In this document: one piece after another, positions 8,525 through 17,882 of the stretch | Layout: the number at the start of each line of letters is the position of its first letter | Numbering within the stretch: the stretch's first letter is position 1 | NCBI RefSeq assembly: GCF_963666025.1 | Contig: NZ_OY762552.1 | Location: 1,702,001-1,766,000, forward strand | Direction: 5' to 3' | Length of the DNA stretch: 64,000 nucleotides | Source of the DNA: an uncultured Methanobacterium sp. | GTDB taxonomy: Archaea; Methanobacteriota; Methanobacteria; Methanobacteriales; Methanobacteriaceae | Notes under the pieces: generated by a model | The model's database searches: none | Told to the model about the DNA's origin: nothing | The model's input: the letters and a program-made list of their open reading frames with translations, nothing else | Program-made: the position numbers and the translations under genes

Positions 8525-8963
8525 TACAAAACATCCTTTCAAATTTCCTGAAATAATCTAAAAACAGGAAAACCTAATTTCGTTGTTTCTATATTAGTTA
8601 TTTTAATTATAAAGAATAAATATTATTGTTATTCAAATCCATGATATGAGTTAAAATCAAAGTTTAATAGGCCATAACTCAAGGAACACTAAATGACAGA
8701 GCGGAAATTTCTTTCTTGTTTCCAGCAGTTGCAATGATTTAACTATGAGTGTAATGGGATTGGTGGGGTTTATTGCAGGTGATATTGAATCTGGTTGTGG
8801 TGGGGTATGATCAGAAAATTGCCAGATTAAGTCTGTGATATGCAATTAAATCTTAAAGATTATGCTTAATGGAATACATAAATTGCATATAAGTTTGAAA
8901 AAATTTAGAAATAAATTTCAAATTTTAGAGAATTAAAAATGGTGAGTATAAGAGGGGGCTTAT
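8525..8963 (+). promoter_or_regulatory. Spacer with flavodoxin promoter and a 10-bp inverted repeat
   Basis: ATATGCAATT (8838-8847) is repeated in exact inverse as AATTGCATAT (8881-8890) 33 bp further on; the second arm is followed by ATAAGTTT and so overlaps a TATA-like box (GCATATAAGT, 8885-8894) about 75 bp before the flavodoxin gene. Two sites with this symmetry could bind a regulator and loop. No gene is seen in the rest of the spacer; a 62-codon minus-strand frame (8657-8845) lacks a binding site and reads as noise. Confidence 0.35.
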
Positions 8964-9434
8964 ATGATGAATATTGGAATTATAGTCTATTCCCAAACTG
9001 AACACACGTATTCTGTTGCAGAGAGACTCCAGGAGAAGCTCCTGGCAAATGGACATGCAGTGGAGATTGAACCGGTGACACCGGCCGGTGAAGTGCACCC
9101 TGGTTCAAAAGATATCACCTTCCAAAATCAGCCAGATATCCAGGACTATGATGCACTGATATTCGGTTCTCCAGTGCATGCCTTTAACCTTGCACCGGCA
9201 ATGAAAGCTTATCTGGAGCAGATACCATCACTCCATGATAAAAAAATTGCCTGCTATGTCACTAAAGGCTTACCATTCCACCGAACCGGTGGAAACCAGG
9301 CTATATCCCATATGAAAAAACTCTGTCAGTCTAAAGGTGGAACAGTCATGGGAACCGGGATCATAGTTTGGAGAGGTGGACGTGAAAAAGAGATTAAAGA
9401 ACTTGTTGAAAAGTTTAGTATGTTACTTTCTTAA
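8964..9434 (+). CDS. Flavodoxin-family protein
   Basis: 156 residues with the flavodoxin fold: MNIGIIVYSQTEHTYSVAERL gives strand 1 and the FMN-phosphate loop (SQTEHTYSVA), DYDALIFGSPVHAFNLAPAMKAYLEQI the central strand and the flavin-contact loop, and KIACYVTKGLPF the 80s strand and loop. It should bind FMN and carry electrons or act as a small quinone or flavin reductase in the cytoplasm. Two adjacent ATGs (8964, 8967) can serve as start; AGGGGGCT lies 5-8 bp upstream. It appears to be monocistronic. Confidence 0.85.
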   Translation: MMNIGIIVYSQTEHTYSVAERLQEKLLANGHAVEIEPVTPAGEVHPGSKDITFQNQPDIQDYDALIFGSPVHAFNLAPAMKAYLEQIPSLHDKKIACYVTKGLPFHRTGGNQAISHMKKLCQSKGGTVMGTGIIVWRGGREKEIKELVEKFSMLLS

Positions 9435-9572
9435 GGGCGAATAACTGCACGGTTAAATCAGGGGGTTTGAATAATAATGGATATTAATTAGAATTACTTG
9501 CACCGGGGGAAATTGGTAAATTTTAAATTGGATGAATTTCCTTTTATTCCAATAACAGGTAAATAGAGGTTT

Positions 9573-10121
9573 ATGATGAATACCATTTGCTATGCTGCTT
9601 TTTTAAGGGGAATCAATGTAAGTGGGAAAACCCGAATTAAAATGGCAGATTTAAGGGATGCTTTCGAATCAATGGGATTTAAAAACGTTCGAACATTACT
9701 TGCCAGTGGAAATGTGGTTTTTGACTCTGTAGGTGAGAATAAAAAGATTTTAGCCGAAAAAATAGAATCTGGCTTGAAAAAAGTATTTAAAAGGGATATT
9801 TTCGTGATATTACGGAGTATTGGCCATTTAAAGAAGCTTCAGTCAATGAAACCGTTCGAAGGAATTGAATTGACCTCAGACATTCGGATGTATGTGACGT
9901 TTTTTCCCGAAAAAGCACGACCAAGCACAATTACAGTTCCCTATACTACTTCTCCTCAGAAAGGGTTCACTATCCTTAATGCAACTTCAATGGAAGTTTT
10001 CAGCGTGGTTGATCTTTCCAGGGGGAAGGGGACGCCGGAATTAATGAATTTTCTTGAAAAAGAGTATGGATCAAATTTAACAACCAGGAGCTGGGGCACG
10101 GTCCTGAAACTTTTGAAGTAA
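9573..10121 (+). CDS. DUF1697 family protein
   Basis: 182 residues. The N-terminus CYAAFLRGINVSGKTRIKMADLRDAFESMGFKNVRTLLASGNVVFDS is the hallmark of DUF1697 (the family motif is AFLRGINVGG...K...L), and the C-terminus LTTRSWGTVLKLLK matches the family's conserved TxRNWxT-type end, here with RSWGT. The biochemical role of the family is not known; structures show two ferredoxin-like domains. Two ATGs (9573, 9576) are possible starts and the upstream site (AGAGGTTT) is moderate. It stands alone and converges with the polyphosphate operon. Confidence 0.85.
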   Translation: MMNTICYAAFLRGINVSGKTRIKMADLRDAFESMGFKNVRTLLASGNVVFDSVGENKKILAEKIESGLKKVFKRDIFVILRSIGHLKKLQSMKPFEGIELTSDIRMYVTFFPEKARPSTITVPYTTSPQKGFTILNATSMEVFSVVDLSRGKGTPELMNFLEKEYGSNLTTRSWGTVLKLLK

Positions 10122-10368
10122 ATCTTTTTTTTAAATTTCAATTTTTTATAAATATATCTAAAAAAGTTACTAATATCTAAGTTAACAATACTATTCTCGT
10201 CTATTAATCTCATAATTAGTAATAAATACAAATTATTGAAGGATATGATAAAAATTAATTAGTATTGGGTTTTTGGGTGTATTTATAACTTTATTATTGT
10301 TAATAAATCATTTAATTTATTCTGATTTCCAGCCAAGTGCAGGTTATGATTAATATTTTAGATTCCTT

Positions 10369-12495
10369 TCAACTTTTTCTTTTTAATAAATTTTTGAGTT
10401 TGGTGAAGAATGATTCTCTTATGATCTGTTCTTCTTCAATTTTTGATAGATCATCCTGCATAAAATAATACTGGGAATCAATTAAATCAACGCTTCTAAT
10501 AACTTTTTCATATTCTCCTTTATCATTAATCTTCCTGGCTTTAACATTATCATTAAGCATAATATCCAGTATATGAATAATTTTTTTCTTTAAAACAGAA
10601 TTTTCAACAGGAAAAGCAATTTCAACTCTTTTTTCAGTATTCCTGGTCATTAAATCACCACTGGATAAATACACTGAAACGTCATCTCCTGTACCAAAAC
10701 AATAAATCCTTGCGTGTTCTAAGAACCGGCCTACAATACTGATAACTTCTATATTTTCAGTTTTGCCAGGTAATCCTGGAACTAAGCAACAAATACCCCT
10801 AATTATTAACCTGATCTTAACGCCTGCTTTAGATGCTTCATATAACTTGTCAATCAATTCCCTATCAGTTAAGGAATTCATTTTCATGATAATATTGGCT
10901 GGCAGATTATTATGGGCATTTTCTATCTCTTTATTAATTTTTTCGATTACTTTAGGTTTGAATCCAAAGGGTGCAACGAATAACTTTTCATACTCGCCGT
11001 TTAAGTTAGAAATTGCCATGTTTTTGAAAAATAGCATTCCATCTTCACCAATTGCATGGTTGGTGGTAATGAAACATAAATCAGTGTACAATCTAGCGGT
11101 TTTTTCATTGTAATTACCAGTCCCCAATTGAGTAATATATTGGATGTTATTCCTCTCTTTTCGAGTAATTAAACAAATTTTTGTATGCACTTTATATTCT
11201 TCAAAACCATACAAAACCCTGCAACCTGCTTCTTCCAATAAACCTGCATAATGAATGTTTCTTTCTTCATCAAATCTAGCTCTAAGTTCAATTAAGACAG
11301 TAACTTCTTTTTTATTTTCCCTTGCTTCTAATAAATATTTTATCACTGATGAAGACCGGGCTAATCTGTAAATCGTAATTTGAATGGAAATCACGTTTTC
11401 ATCATTAGCTGCCTCTTTTAATAGACTCAAAAAAGGTTCCATAGATTCATATGGGTAAAATAGTAAGATATCTCTCTTTTTTAACTGGGAAATAAGCTTT
11501 CCTTCCTTAAAAGTTTGCGGTATTTTGGGATAATAGGGATTAAAGGATAATTTATGAAAGATCAACTGATTTGCATCTTTAACATGATCATATAGTTCAT
11601 ACACATAAATCATGTCTAAAGGAGTATTTGAGATTTGTACTTGATTTTTTTCGATGTTAAGTTGATGAGATAAAAATTTTGTTAAATTGGGGTCTGTATA
11701 TTTGTAGAATTCCAATCTTATCGGTGCTAAACGGGTTCTTTTCTTTAAAATTTTTTTCATGTACCCCCTGTAATCTTCATCTTCATCAATTTGTGAGTTA
11801 GATAAAGTAATATCTGCATTTCTAGTCACAGAAACAATGGTTTTAAATTCTATTTTATAATTTGAAAATATTTCATTGGCATATTCGTATATTATTTTTT
11901 CTATCAAAATAAAGCGCAATCCATCATTTGGTGAATAAACAATCTTAGGTAAAGAGGATGGAATGGGAATAAGCCCATATAGGGTTTCGTTTTTATTTTT
12001 CATTATGCACATAACATTTAATGATTTGTTCAATAAATGGGGAAAAGGATGTTGAACGTCGATAATTTGGGGAGATAAAACTGGAAAAATGTAGTTAAAG
12101 AAATATTTATTGATAAATTTAGTTTCGCTTTTAGTCAAATCATTAAAATCTAAATCATGGATGCCATGCTCTTTTAGGAGAGAATTAACAGATATAAATA
12201 CATCATCTCTACGTTTATACAGGAATTTGGATCTATCATAAATAGCATCCAATTGATCTTGTGCACTTAAACCAGTTTTATTATCCACATAATCTTCATT
12301 GATGAGGGATAAATCGTACAAACTTCCACATCGGACCATGTAAAATTCATCTAAATTACTTGTAAAAATTGACACATATTTCAAACGTTCTAATAAAGGA
12401 ACAGAACCATCTTCTGCTTCTTCTAAAACACGGTCATTAAATCTTAACCAGGATAATTCACGGTTTTGGGTGAAACTATAATCATTTTTAGACAT
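10369..12495 (-). CDS. ppk1: Polyphosphate kinase (PPK1)
   Basis: 708 residues, normal for PPK1, which reversibly polymerises the gamma-phosphate of ATP into inorganic polyphosphate. The N-domain begins NRELSWLRFNDRVLEEAED...NLDEFYMVR. The catalytic core has EYKVHTKICLITRK, with the histidine that is phosphorylated in the family (E. coli His435), preceded by the DxR-type loop LIELRARFDEERNI. The C-terminal phospholipase-D-like domain has FLEHARIYCFGTGDD (second conserved histidine) and SGDLMTRNTEKRVE. All key residues appear intact. It overlaps the exopolyphosphatase gene by 8 bp, so synthesis and breakdown of polyphosphate are made from one transcript. Confidence 0.96.
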   Translation of the reverse strand: MSKNDYSFTQNRELSWLRFNDRVLEEAEDGSVPLLERLKYVSIFTSNLDEFYMVRCGSLYDLSLINEDYVDNKTGLSAQDQLDAIYDRSKFLYKRRDDVFISVNSLLKEHGIHDLDFNDLTKSETKFINKYFFNYIFPVLSPQIIDVQHPFPHLLNKSLNVMCIMKNKNETLYGLIPIPSSLPKIVYSPNDGLRFILIEKIIYEYANEIFSNYKIEFKTIVSVTRNADITLSNSQIDEDEDYRGYMKKILKKRTRLAPIRLEFYKYTDPNLTKFLSHQLNIEKNQVQISNTPLDMIYVYELYDHVKDANQLIFHKLSFNPYYPKIPQTFKEGKLISQLKKRDILLFYPYESMEPFLSLLKEAANDENVISIQITIYRLARSSSVIKYLLEARENKKEVTVLIELRARFDEERNIHYAGLLEEAGCRVLYGFEEYKVHTKICLITRKERNNIQYITQLGTGNYNEKTARLYTDLCFITTNHAIGEDGMLFFKNMAISNLNGEYEKLFVAPFGFKPKVIEKINKEIENAHNNLPANIIMKMNSLTDRELIDKLYEASKAGVKIRLIIRGICCLVPGLPGKTENIEVISIVGRFLEHARIYCFGTGDDVSVYLSSGDLMTRNTEKRVEIAFPVENSVLKKKIIHILDIMLNDNVKARKINDKGEYEKVIRSVDLIDSQYYFMQDDLSKIEEEQIIRESFFTKLKNLLKRKS

Positions 12496-13396
12496 TTTGG
12501 CACCTATTTAACATTTTTTTAAATAAATAGCCTTCCCTAACACTAAATTCACTGATTTGTAGTTGGTCACAACCAAAGTAAGAAGCAATTGATTCAACAA
12601 TTATTAAAGTGGGGACCAGAGTATGGATTCTGGATGGTTTAACATGTAATATTTTGTTATAGGTATCTTTATTATCATACTTCAATTCTTCTTTAAGGCG
12701 ATTTAATAGTTTTAAATCTATTAAATTATAGTTTTTATCTTGTAAATGTAAATCAATTATCATTTTGCCCATGGCACGGATACTTCCACCAACACCACAC
12801 ATAAAAGGAATTTTTTCTTCATTAAAATCCATTTTATCTAATTTAGAGTATACTGTTTCTTTAATCAAATTACTCTCTTCTTTATTGGGTATCATTCCAG
12901 AAACATATTTGTTATAAATTTTTAAAGAACCAAGGGGAATACTGTATTTTTCTTTAATTTTTCTGTCCCTAAAAATTACAACTTCTACACTACCCCCTCC
13001 AACATCAATTAAAATCCCGTTATCTTTTTTCATGGTAGAAATAGATCCGCAAAAGCTTAGAGTTCCCTCTTCCTCACCAGATAATACATCAATTTCAATA
13101 TTTACTTTATTTTTAATAATTCCAATAACCTCGGCACGATTTTCAATATTTCGAAGTGAAGCTGTGGAGAAGAAACTGTAATTTTTTATTTTGAAATAGT
13201 CCAAATCATTTTTCATTTCTTTTAGCACGGAAACTAATTTTTCAACTCCTTCATCGGTTAATTTTTTGTTCTTTATATAGAATACCAGGCCTAAATTTTC
13301 TTTGTTTGAAAACATAACGCTTATTTTATTATTTTCATAACGATAAACGTTTAATCGCACTGTGTTTGAACCAATATCTACGACTCCATACAACAT
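12488..13396 (-). CDS. ppx: Exopolyphosphatase of the Ppx/GppA family
   Basis: 302 residues from ATG 13396, chosen because GAGGTTG lies 6 bp upstream; an in-frame ATG at 13411 precedes that site. The actin-like ATPase fold shows all family motifs: GVVDIGSNTVRLNVY (phosphate 1), FSTASLRNIENRAEV, DVLSGEEEGTLSFCG with the catalytic glutamate, and GILIDVGGGSVEVVIF (phosphate 2). The protein is about the length of the short, two-domain Ppx form without the C-terminal HD domain. It should release orthophosphate from polyphosphate ends (or hydrolyse pppGpp in bacteria). It is the first gene of the ppx-ppk1 operon. Confidence 0.92.
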   Translation of the reverse strand: MLYGVVDIGSNTVRLNVYRYENNKISVMFSNKENLGLVFYIKNKKLTDEGVEKLVSVLKEMKNDLDYFKIKNYSFFSTASLRNIENRAEVIGIIKNKVNIEIDVLSGEEEGTLSFCGSISTMKKDNGILIDVGGGSVEVVIFRDRKIKEKYSIPLGSLKIYNKYVSGMIPNKEESNLIKETVYSKLDKMDFNEEKIPFMCGVGGSIRAMGKMIIDLHLQDKNYNLIDLKLLNRLKEELKYDNKDTYNKILHVKPSRIHTLVPTLIIVESIASYFGCDQLQISEFSVREGYLFKKMLNRCQNV

Positions 13397-14008
13397 AAAG
13401 CCCAACCTCATTAATGATTGAAACTAATCTTTTTTCTTTTAAGATAATTCAATTTAATCAACATATAAATGTTACTTTTTAGTGAATTGTATTTCACATA
13501 ATGGGAAATAAAATATTAAAAATGAATGTGAGGTCTGTAAAATTTTATATGAGTATTTTGGATCATTATGCTGTGTATTAAATCAACATACAAGTCGATA
13601 CACAGTATGTTTTATTAAGGTCAAACGAGTTAATAAAATTTACTTTAGTAGTATTTTAAGTGGCTAAACTATCTTTAACATAAAATTCATGCGAATATTT
13701 TATATAAAAATACAAGCACAGCAACAGTTAATTGGGTTCATATGATTTCATGAAAATACAAAGTGTAAATGCTGCAGAACATAGTTAAAAGATTTTTTAA
13801 TAGGATAAAAATGGTCGATGGAAACCGGTATGGCAGAATGAAGTGAAATACATTTTTTGTTATGCATGTTTAAATTATTGTCCATGATATTGTTCAAACC
13901 AAATCCTCATGGATTTTCAGGACATATACTGAGGAAAATAAAAAATATTCTAATCATATGCCTCTGCAGATGATATTGTCATACAAAAAAGCTTTAAAGC
14001 ATATCGGT
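13397..14008. other. Long spacer: ppx promoter, inverted repeat, no gene seen
   Basis: A TATA box for ppx lies on the minus strand at about 13460-13471 (ATTTATATG). Further left CTGTGTAT (13571-13578) pairs with ATACACAG (13598-13605), a possible hairpin or operator. A strong plus-strand TATA (TTTTATATAAAAAT, about 13697-13710) is followed by about 290 bp without an ORF over 30 codons, so an unrecognised RNA is possible. I found no convincing C/D or H/ACA motif set. Confidence 0.35.
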
Positions 14009-14692
14009 CTATGAATATTCTATTACTTTAGGTACCATACTAGCAACTTTAATACACAGTTCAACGTCACTTTCTGTGAATTTGCTTTTAGTATACTTTT
14101 TTTGATTGTTAATATCAACAAGAATCTTATACAGTGGATTAGGCTTTGATTTAGCTATTTTTGCAGTGGTATCCGTGCTGGAGTCCAGGAAAATCCGGGC
14201 GAAAACCGGTCCTACCCATTTAATACGCACCATGTCTGTTAATTTAGTTAGTTCCAGAAGATCCTTGCAGGGTATTCCAAGCTCAGTAGCTAAATTTTCC
14301 CTATCCTCCGGGGTTTTTACTCTTTTAAATAAATGAGCAGTGTTTTTAATTCCGGCACTGTTTAATTTATGGAGAGTTTCATCTTTAATACCTGGAAATT
14401 TACCTAAATTAACTGGATTGGGAGTGTAACTGTTAACTTCTCTTCTTAAAATCAGGAGATAATCTTCAGGTAGGCCTGATTTTTCAGCAAATGCCCTGGC
14501 CTTTTTAGGAGTTTTCAATAAATTAGCAAGATCCTGTAGATTTTCAACTTTATTTCCCTTTAAAATTTTGAATCTTTCATTAAGGTGGTTTTTAAGTATT
14601 TTTCGACTGGGCAAGAGTTCAGAATTTTTAATTTCTTCCTTGAATTCATTTAAAGGAATTTTTTTAAGGTCAATATGGTAATTTTCAACCAT
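14009..14692 (-). CDS. DUF4332-like helix-hairpin-helix protein
   Basis: 227 residues, soluble, lysine-rich. It contains repeated helix-hairpin-helix-like units: VENLQDLANLLKTPKKARAFAEKSGLPEDYLLILRREVNSYTPNPVNLGKFPGIKDETLHKLNSAGIKNTAHLFKRVKTPEDRENLATELGIP. The alternation of a helical 'SGLP/LGIP-x-x-L-L-x-L' unit with 'FPGI...L..AGI' is the DUF4332 pattern (pairs of HhH motifs such as those in DNA polymerases). DNA or protein binding is plausible; no catalytic site is seen. Its 5' end is 107 bp from the aldo/keto reductase gene's stop on the same strand. Confidence 0.65.
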   Translation of the reverse strand: MVENYHIDLKKIPLNEFKEEIKNSELLPSRKILKNHLNERFKILKGNKVENLQDLANLLKTPKKARAFAEKSGLPEDYLLILRREVNSYTPNPVNLGKFPGIKDETLHKLNSAGIKNTAHLFKRVKTPEDRENLATELGIPCKDLLELTKLTDMVRIKWVGPVFARIFLDSSTDTTAKIAKSKPNPLYKILVDINNQKKYTKSKFTESDVELCIKVASMVPKVIEYS

Positions 14693-14799
14693 GATAATCC
14701 CCCGGGTTTCTATTCATTCATTATCTCATTAATCATTATGTCATTCCTTATTTCCTTCCTTATTCCATTCCATGTTTTTTTCACTTATTTTTTAATTCT

Positions 14800-15957
14800 C
14801 TATTTTTCAAATGTTTCCACAGTCTCCTGGAGATACCTGCGTATATCTATGTTCTGGGTGCATTTTTCTTCACATTCACCACATTCTGTGCAGAATGATG
14901 CACTGCTCCTTTTAGCTTTTAGAAAGGAGTAATTTCCAGAGGGTTTTTCCATGTTCTGGTATAGATAAACATCATTCAACAGGTTCAGATTCAGGGGAAT
15001 GTCCACACCCTCAGGGCAGGGAATGCAGTAATTACAGGCAGTGCAACCAACGTGGATCCTTGCCTGATATGCTTCTCGAACTTCATGGATCAGATCCCTC
15101 TCAGCATCAGTTAAACTATGGGCATGGCCATCCTCTGCAATTATGAGATTCTCCTTAACCTGCTCCATGGTACTCATACCACTTAAAACAACATCCACTT
15201 CACTCTGGTCCCAGAGGAACCGTAACGCCCATTCTGCTGGTGTTCTTTTAACAGGGGCCCTGTTCCATATCGCCTGAATATCGGGGGGGGGGATGTTTTT
15301 TGCCAGACAACCACCCCTTAGTGGTTCCATGATCACTGTTCCCAGGCCCCTGGATGCTGCGTATTCCAGTCCGGGTCTTCCGGCCTGGAAGTTCTGATCC
15401 ATGTAGTTGTACTGAATCTGGGAAAAACTCCAGGGGTAGGCGTCCACAATTTCTTTGTACAGTTTAAGTTCATCGTGGAATGAAAAACCAGCGTATCCGA
15501 TCCTACCATCATCTATGGCAGAGTCCAGGAACTGGAAAACCTCCAGTTCTTTAAAGTTTTCCCAGGTACTGTGGCCGAGACCGTGCAGGAGATAAAAATC
15601 AATCCTGTCAGTTTGAAGTCTCCGGAGCTGTTCATTTAAATAATAATCCATATCTTCCTTTTTCTGGATGAGCCAGCTTGGTAATTTGGTGGATAAGTAA
15701 ACCTGATCCCGGTAACCATCTTTCAGGGTATTTCCAACCAGGATTTCACTCATACCTCCCTGGGTGGCAGTGGCCCCGTGGTAGGGATAGGCCGTGTCCA
15801 CGTAGTTCACACCAGAGTCTATGGCGTAATGAAGCATCTGGGTTGCCAGTGGTTCGTTTATTTTTTCAGGGTTGCCCTCCAGTATGGGAAGGCGCATACA
15901 TCCAAAGCCAAGTATTGAAACGTCCAGACCAGTTTTTCCAAAGTTTCGGTATAACAT
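14800..15957 (-). CDS. Aldo/keto reductase with two ferredoxin-type Fe-S motifs
   Basis: 385 residues. The N-terminal 290 residues form the AKR barrel with the catalytic tetrad: Asp and Tyr in GVNYVDTAYPYHG, Lys in VYLSTKLPS and His in DFYLLHGLG. The C-terminal part has CTACNYCIPCPEGVDIP (about 318-334) and FCTECGECEEKCTQNIDI (about 353-370), two cysteine clusters that can hold 4Fe-4S centres. This AKR-plus-ferredoxin architecture is common in methanogens and clostridia. The substrate is unknown; it may take electrons from Fe-S carriers rather than NADPH alone. A ten-G run in the gene (15284-15293) keeps the frame. Confidence 0.9.
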   Translation of the reverse strand: MLYRNFGKTGLDVSILGFGCMRLPILEGNPEKINEPLATQMLHYAIDSGVNYVDTAYPYHGATATQGGMSEILVGNTLKDGYRDQVYLSTKLPSWLIQKKEDMDYYLNEQLRRLQTDRIDFYLLHGLGHSTWENFKELEVFQFLDSAIDDGRIGYAGFSFHDELKLYKEIVDAYPWSFSQIQYNYMDQNFQAGRPGLEYAASRGLGTVIMEPLRGGCLAKNIPPPDIQAIWNRAPVKRTPAEWALRFLWDQSEVDVVLSGMSTMEQVKENLIIAEDGHAHSLTDAERDLIHEVREAYQARIHVGCTACNYCIPCPEGVDIPLNLNLLNDVYLYQNMEKPSGNYSFLKAKRSSASFCTECGECEEKCTQNIDIRRYLQETVETFEK

Positions 15958-16126
15958 GAGTAATCTCCAGATAAATAATGAATTTTCATTTAAATTATTT
16001 AAAAAAATTTCGATGGTGAAGTTGATTAACTTAAGGTAAATTGATAATTAATAAAATTGGAATTTGTGTAACTTCCGGAATCATTAGAATAACATTATTT
16101 AGTATATGTTTGATTAAATAAAGATC

Positions 16127-16429
16127 ATGTCAACTAAAGCCGCATTCATATTCGTTGCACCAGAAAACGATCCCGAACAGCATCGCGCAGTAATTGATTC
16201 ACCGGTGATTGAACTTTCAGTGGTGGGTGTGAAAAACTATGATGAAGCAGAAAAGGTTGCCCTGGACCTTGTTACAGAAGGCATAACAGCCATAGAACTG
16301 TGTGCAGGGTTTGGTAGTGAAGGAACTGCCCGAATTGCAAGAGCTGTCAAGGGAAAAGCAGTTGTAGGGGTGGTACGTTTTGATTTGCACCCTGCCTTCG
16401 ACCATAAAAGTGGGGATGAACTTTTTTAA
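16127..16429 (+). CDS. Small DUF6506-like protein
   Basis: 100 residues: MSTKAAFIFVAPENDPEQHRAVIDSP..., then ELSVVGVKNYDEAEKVALDLVTEGITAIELCAGFGSEGTARIARAV. The pattern of a strand AFIF, a conserved central GITAIELCxGFG and VVRFDxHP at the end is that of a small alpha/beta family (DUF6506) of unknown role, found in methanogens and clostridia. No ribosome binding site precedes the ATG, but a TATA-like AGTATATG lies about 27 bp upstream, so the mRNA may be leaderless. A C-rich/G-rich stretch (GGGGCCCCCC) follows the stop. Confidence 0.65.
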   Translation: MSTKAAFIFVAPENDPEQHRAVIDSPVIELSVVGVKNYDEAEKVALDLVTEGITAIELCAGFGSEGTARIARAVKGKAVVGVVRFDLHPAFDHKSGDELF

Positions 16430-16525
16430 TTTATACCTTAAACTAAGGGGCCCCCCTTTTCTTTTTAGTGTGTGGAATTTTCAAATTGTAATGAAAAAGT
16501 GACATGTTTTTAAACCCCCATAAAA

Positions 16526-17032
16526 ATGATTAAAACTAAACGATTATTAATAAGGCCATTAACTGGTGATGAATTAAAAAAACACATTAATTCGCCCCAG
16601 GAATTCGCTGAATGCATGGGTTTGGCACCTTCACAAACATTGATGGATAAAAATACCCAAGAAGCAATATTAAATGATCTGCTGCCTAACATAGAAGATT
16701 CAAATAAAGATCCTTTGTTCTATACCATGTGGATAATTGTAGAGAAAAGTGAAGGGGCAATTGTTGGGGGGATATGTTTTCATGGTGAACCCGATGTAAA
16801 GGGGGAAGTTGAAATTGGATATGGAACAGACTACGGGTATAGAAACAAAGGTATAATGACGGAAACCATAGTTGGATTGATTTATTGGCTTAAAAAAGAT
16901 GATAAAGTTAAAGTAATCCGGGCCGAAACTGAAGCGGATAATAGTTCATCAATTAGAGTATTAGAGAAGAATGGTTTCAAAATGTTTCAACGTAATGAAG
17001 ACTCGGTAATCCTGAAATTAAAATTACAATAG
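16526..17032 (+). CDS. GNAT-family acetyltransferase (RimJ/RimL type)
   Basis: 168 residues: IKTKRLLIRPLTGDELKKHIN opens the RimJ/RimL subgroup of GNAT. GEVEIGYGTDYGYRNKGIMTETIVGLIYWL is strand 4 with the acetyl-CoA loop (YRNKGIMTE), and EADNSSSIRVLEKNGFKM is the C-terminal motif typical of the subgroup. It likely acetylates an amino group of a protein N-terminus or a small molecule. No ribosome binding site is evident; TTTTTAAAC about 17 bp upstream may be the promoter of a leaderless transcript. Confidence 0.85.
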   Translation: MIKTKRLLIRPLTGDELKKHINSPQEFAECMGLAPSQTLMDKNTQEAILNDLLPNIEDSNKDPLFYTMWIIVEKSEGAIVGGICFHGEPDVKGEVEIGYGTDYGYRNKGIMTETIVGLIYWLKKDDKVKVIRAETEADNSSSIRVLEKNGFKMFQRNEDSVILKLKLQ

Positions 17033-17084
17033 ATGATTTTATAAGATGAGGTTTTTTGTGAATAGGTGTAAACGGGGGTATAAT

Positions 17085-17765
17085 ATGAAAGTTTTCAAAC
17101 GACCGGGTCCGGTGAACACTGATGAAGTGATAGAAATCCTTAAAAATGCATCATCAGAATATGAAACAGTGGTGGTTGCATCGGTCACTGGTATTAGTGC
17201 AGTTAAGATTGCAAAAACCCTGAAAGATAAGAAGATAGTCTGTGTTACCTGTCCTCAGGGCATGTACTGGGAAGTGGAGGAGATGAATAAGGATCTCTTC
17301 GCTGAAATACCCGAACTCAGAAAAGCACGTGATGAATGGGTTAAGAAAGGTTTAAAAAAGGTGCCTATGAACATAACATCCGAAAACAGGGTTCAACTGG
17401 ATCGATTGAATGTTGAAATTGTTCGTGGGACTATACCCCTTTTTGGACCAACTTTTTCCATGCGCCTGCATTTGCAAAGACCCAGTTCCCTGGATGTAAT
17501 GGCCAAAACACTGGAACTAGTATCTCCCGGTACACTGGTATCAATGGAGGCTGTTTTGATGGCAACTGATGCAGGGATGATTAGGGAAGATGAACTGGTA
17601 ATGGCCTGTGCTGGGACAGAAATGGGTTTGGATACTTTATGGGTTCTTAAAAGCTGCGCATCAGCCAATCTATTCCACCCTTCAAAAGGTTTCAGATTTG
17701 TGGAGCTATTGGCAAAACCGGGTATTGCCTCAAATCCAGATATAAACATAGAATATCTGAGATAA
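17085..17765 (+). CDS. Stand-alone pyruvate kinase alpha/beta (C-terminal) domain protein
   Basis: 226 residues from ATG 17085, where GGGGGT lies 6 bp upstream; the in-frame ATG at 17046 is upstream of this site. The sequence (TVVVASVTGISAVKIAKTLKDKKIVCVTCPQGMYWE, ... EDELVMACAGTEMGLDTLWVLKSCAS) has the fold of the pyruvate kinase C-terminal domain, which in the enzyme binds effectors. No TIM-barrel catalytic domain is attached. Several archaea have such free copies; a regulatory or ligand-binding role is an inference. It lies close behind the acetyltransferase gene (52 bp). Confidence 0.7.
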   Translation: MKVFKRPGPVNTDEVIEILKNASSEYETVVVASVTGISAVKIAKTLKDKKIVCVTCPQGMYWEVEEMNKDLFAEIPELRKARDEWVKKGLKKVPMNITSENRVQLDRLNVEIVRGTIPLFGPTFSMRLHLQRPSSLDVMAKTLELVSPGTLVSMEAVLMATDAGMIREDELVMACAGTEMGLDTLWVLKSCASANLFHPSKGFRFVELLAKPGIASNPDINIEYLR

Positions 17766-17882
17766 TACAGTCTTTAACATATCATTCTTTTAATATTAGA
17801 TCGGGACTGATCATCTTTAAATTCATACCCATTCGGGTGTTAAATTTATTAATATCCTAATTTGAATTAGAAGTTAGTAAAT

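Noticed and set aside
8657..8845. Minus-strand ORF of 62 codons
   Set aside because: No ribosome binding site, no homology-like pattern, lies across a probable promoter region.
13571..13605. Riboswitch for the ppx-ppk operon
   Set aside because: Only a single 8-bp inverted repeat is seen, more than 170 bp upstream of ppx and upstream of its probable TATA box, so it would not be transcribed with the operon.
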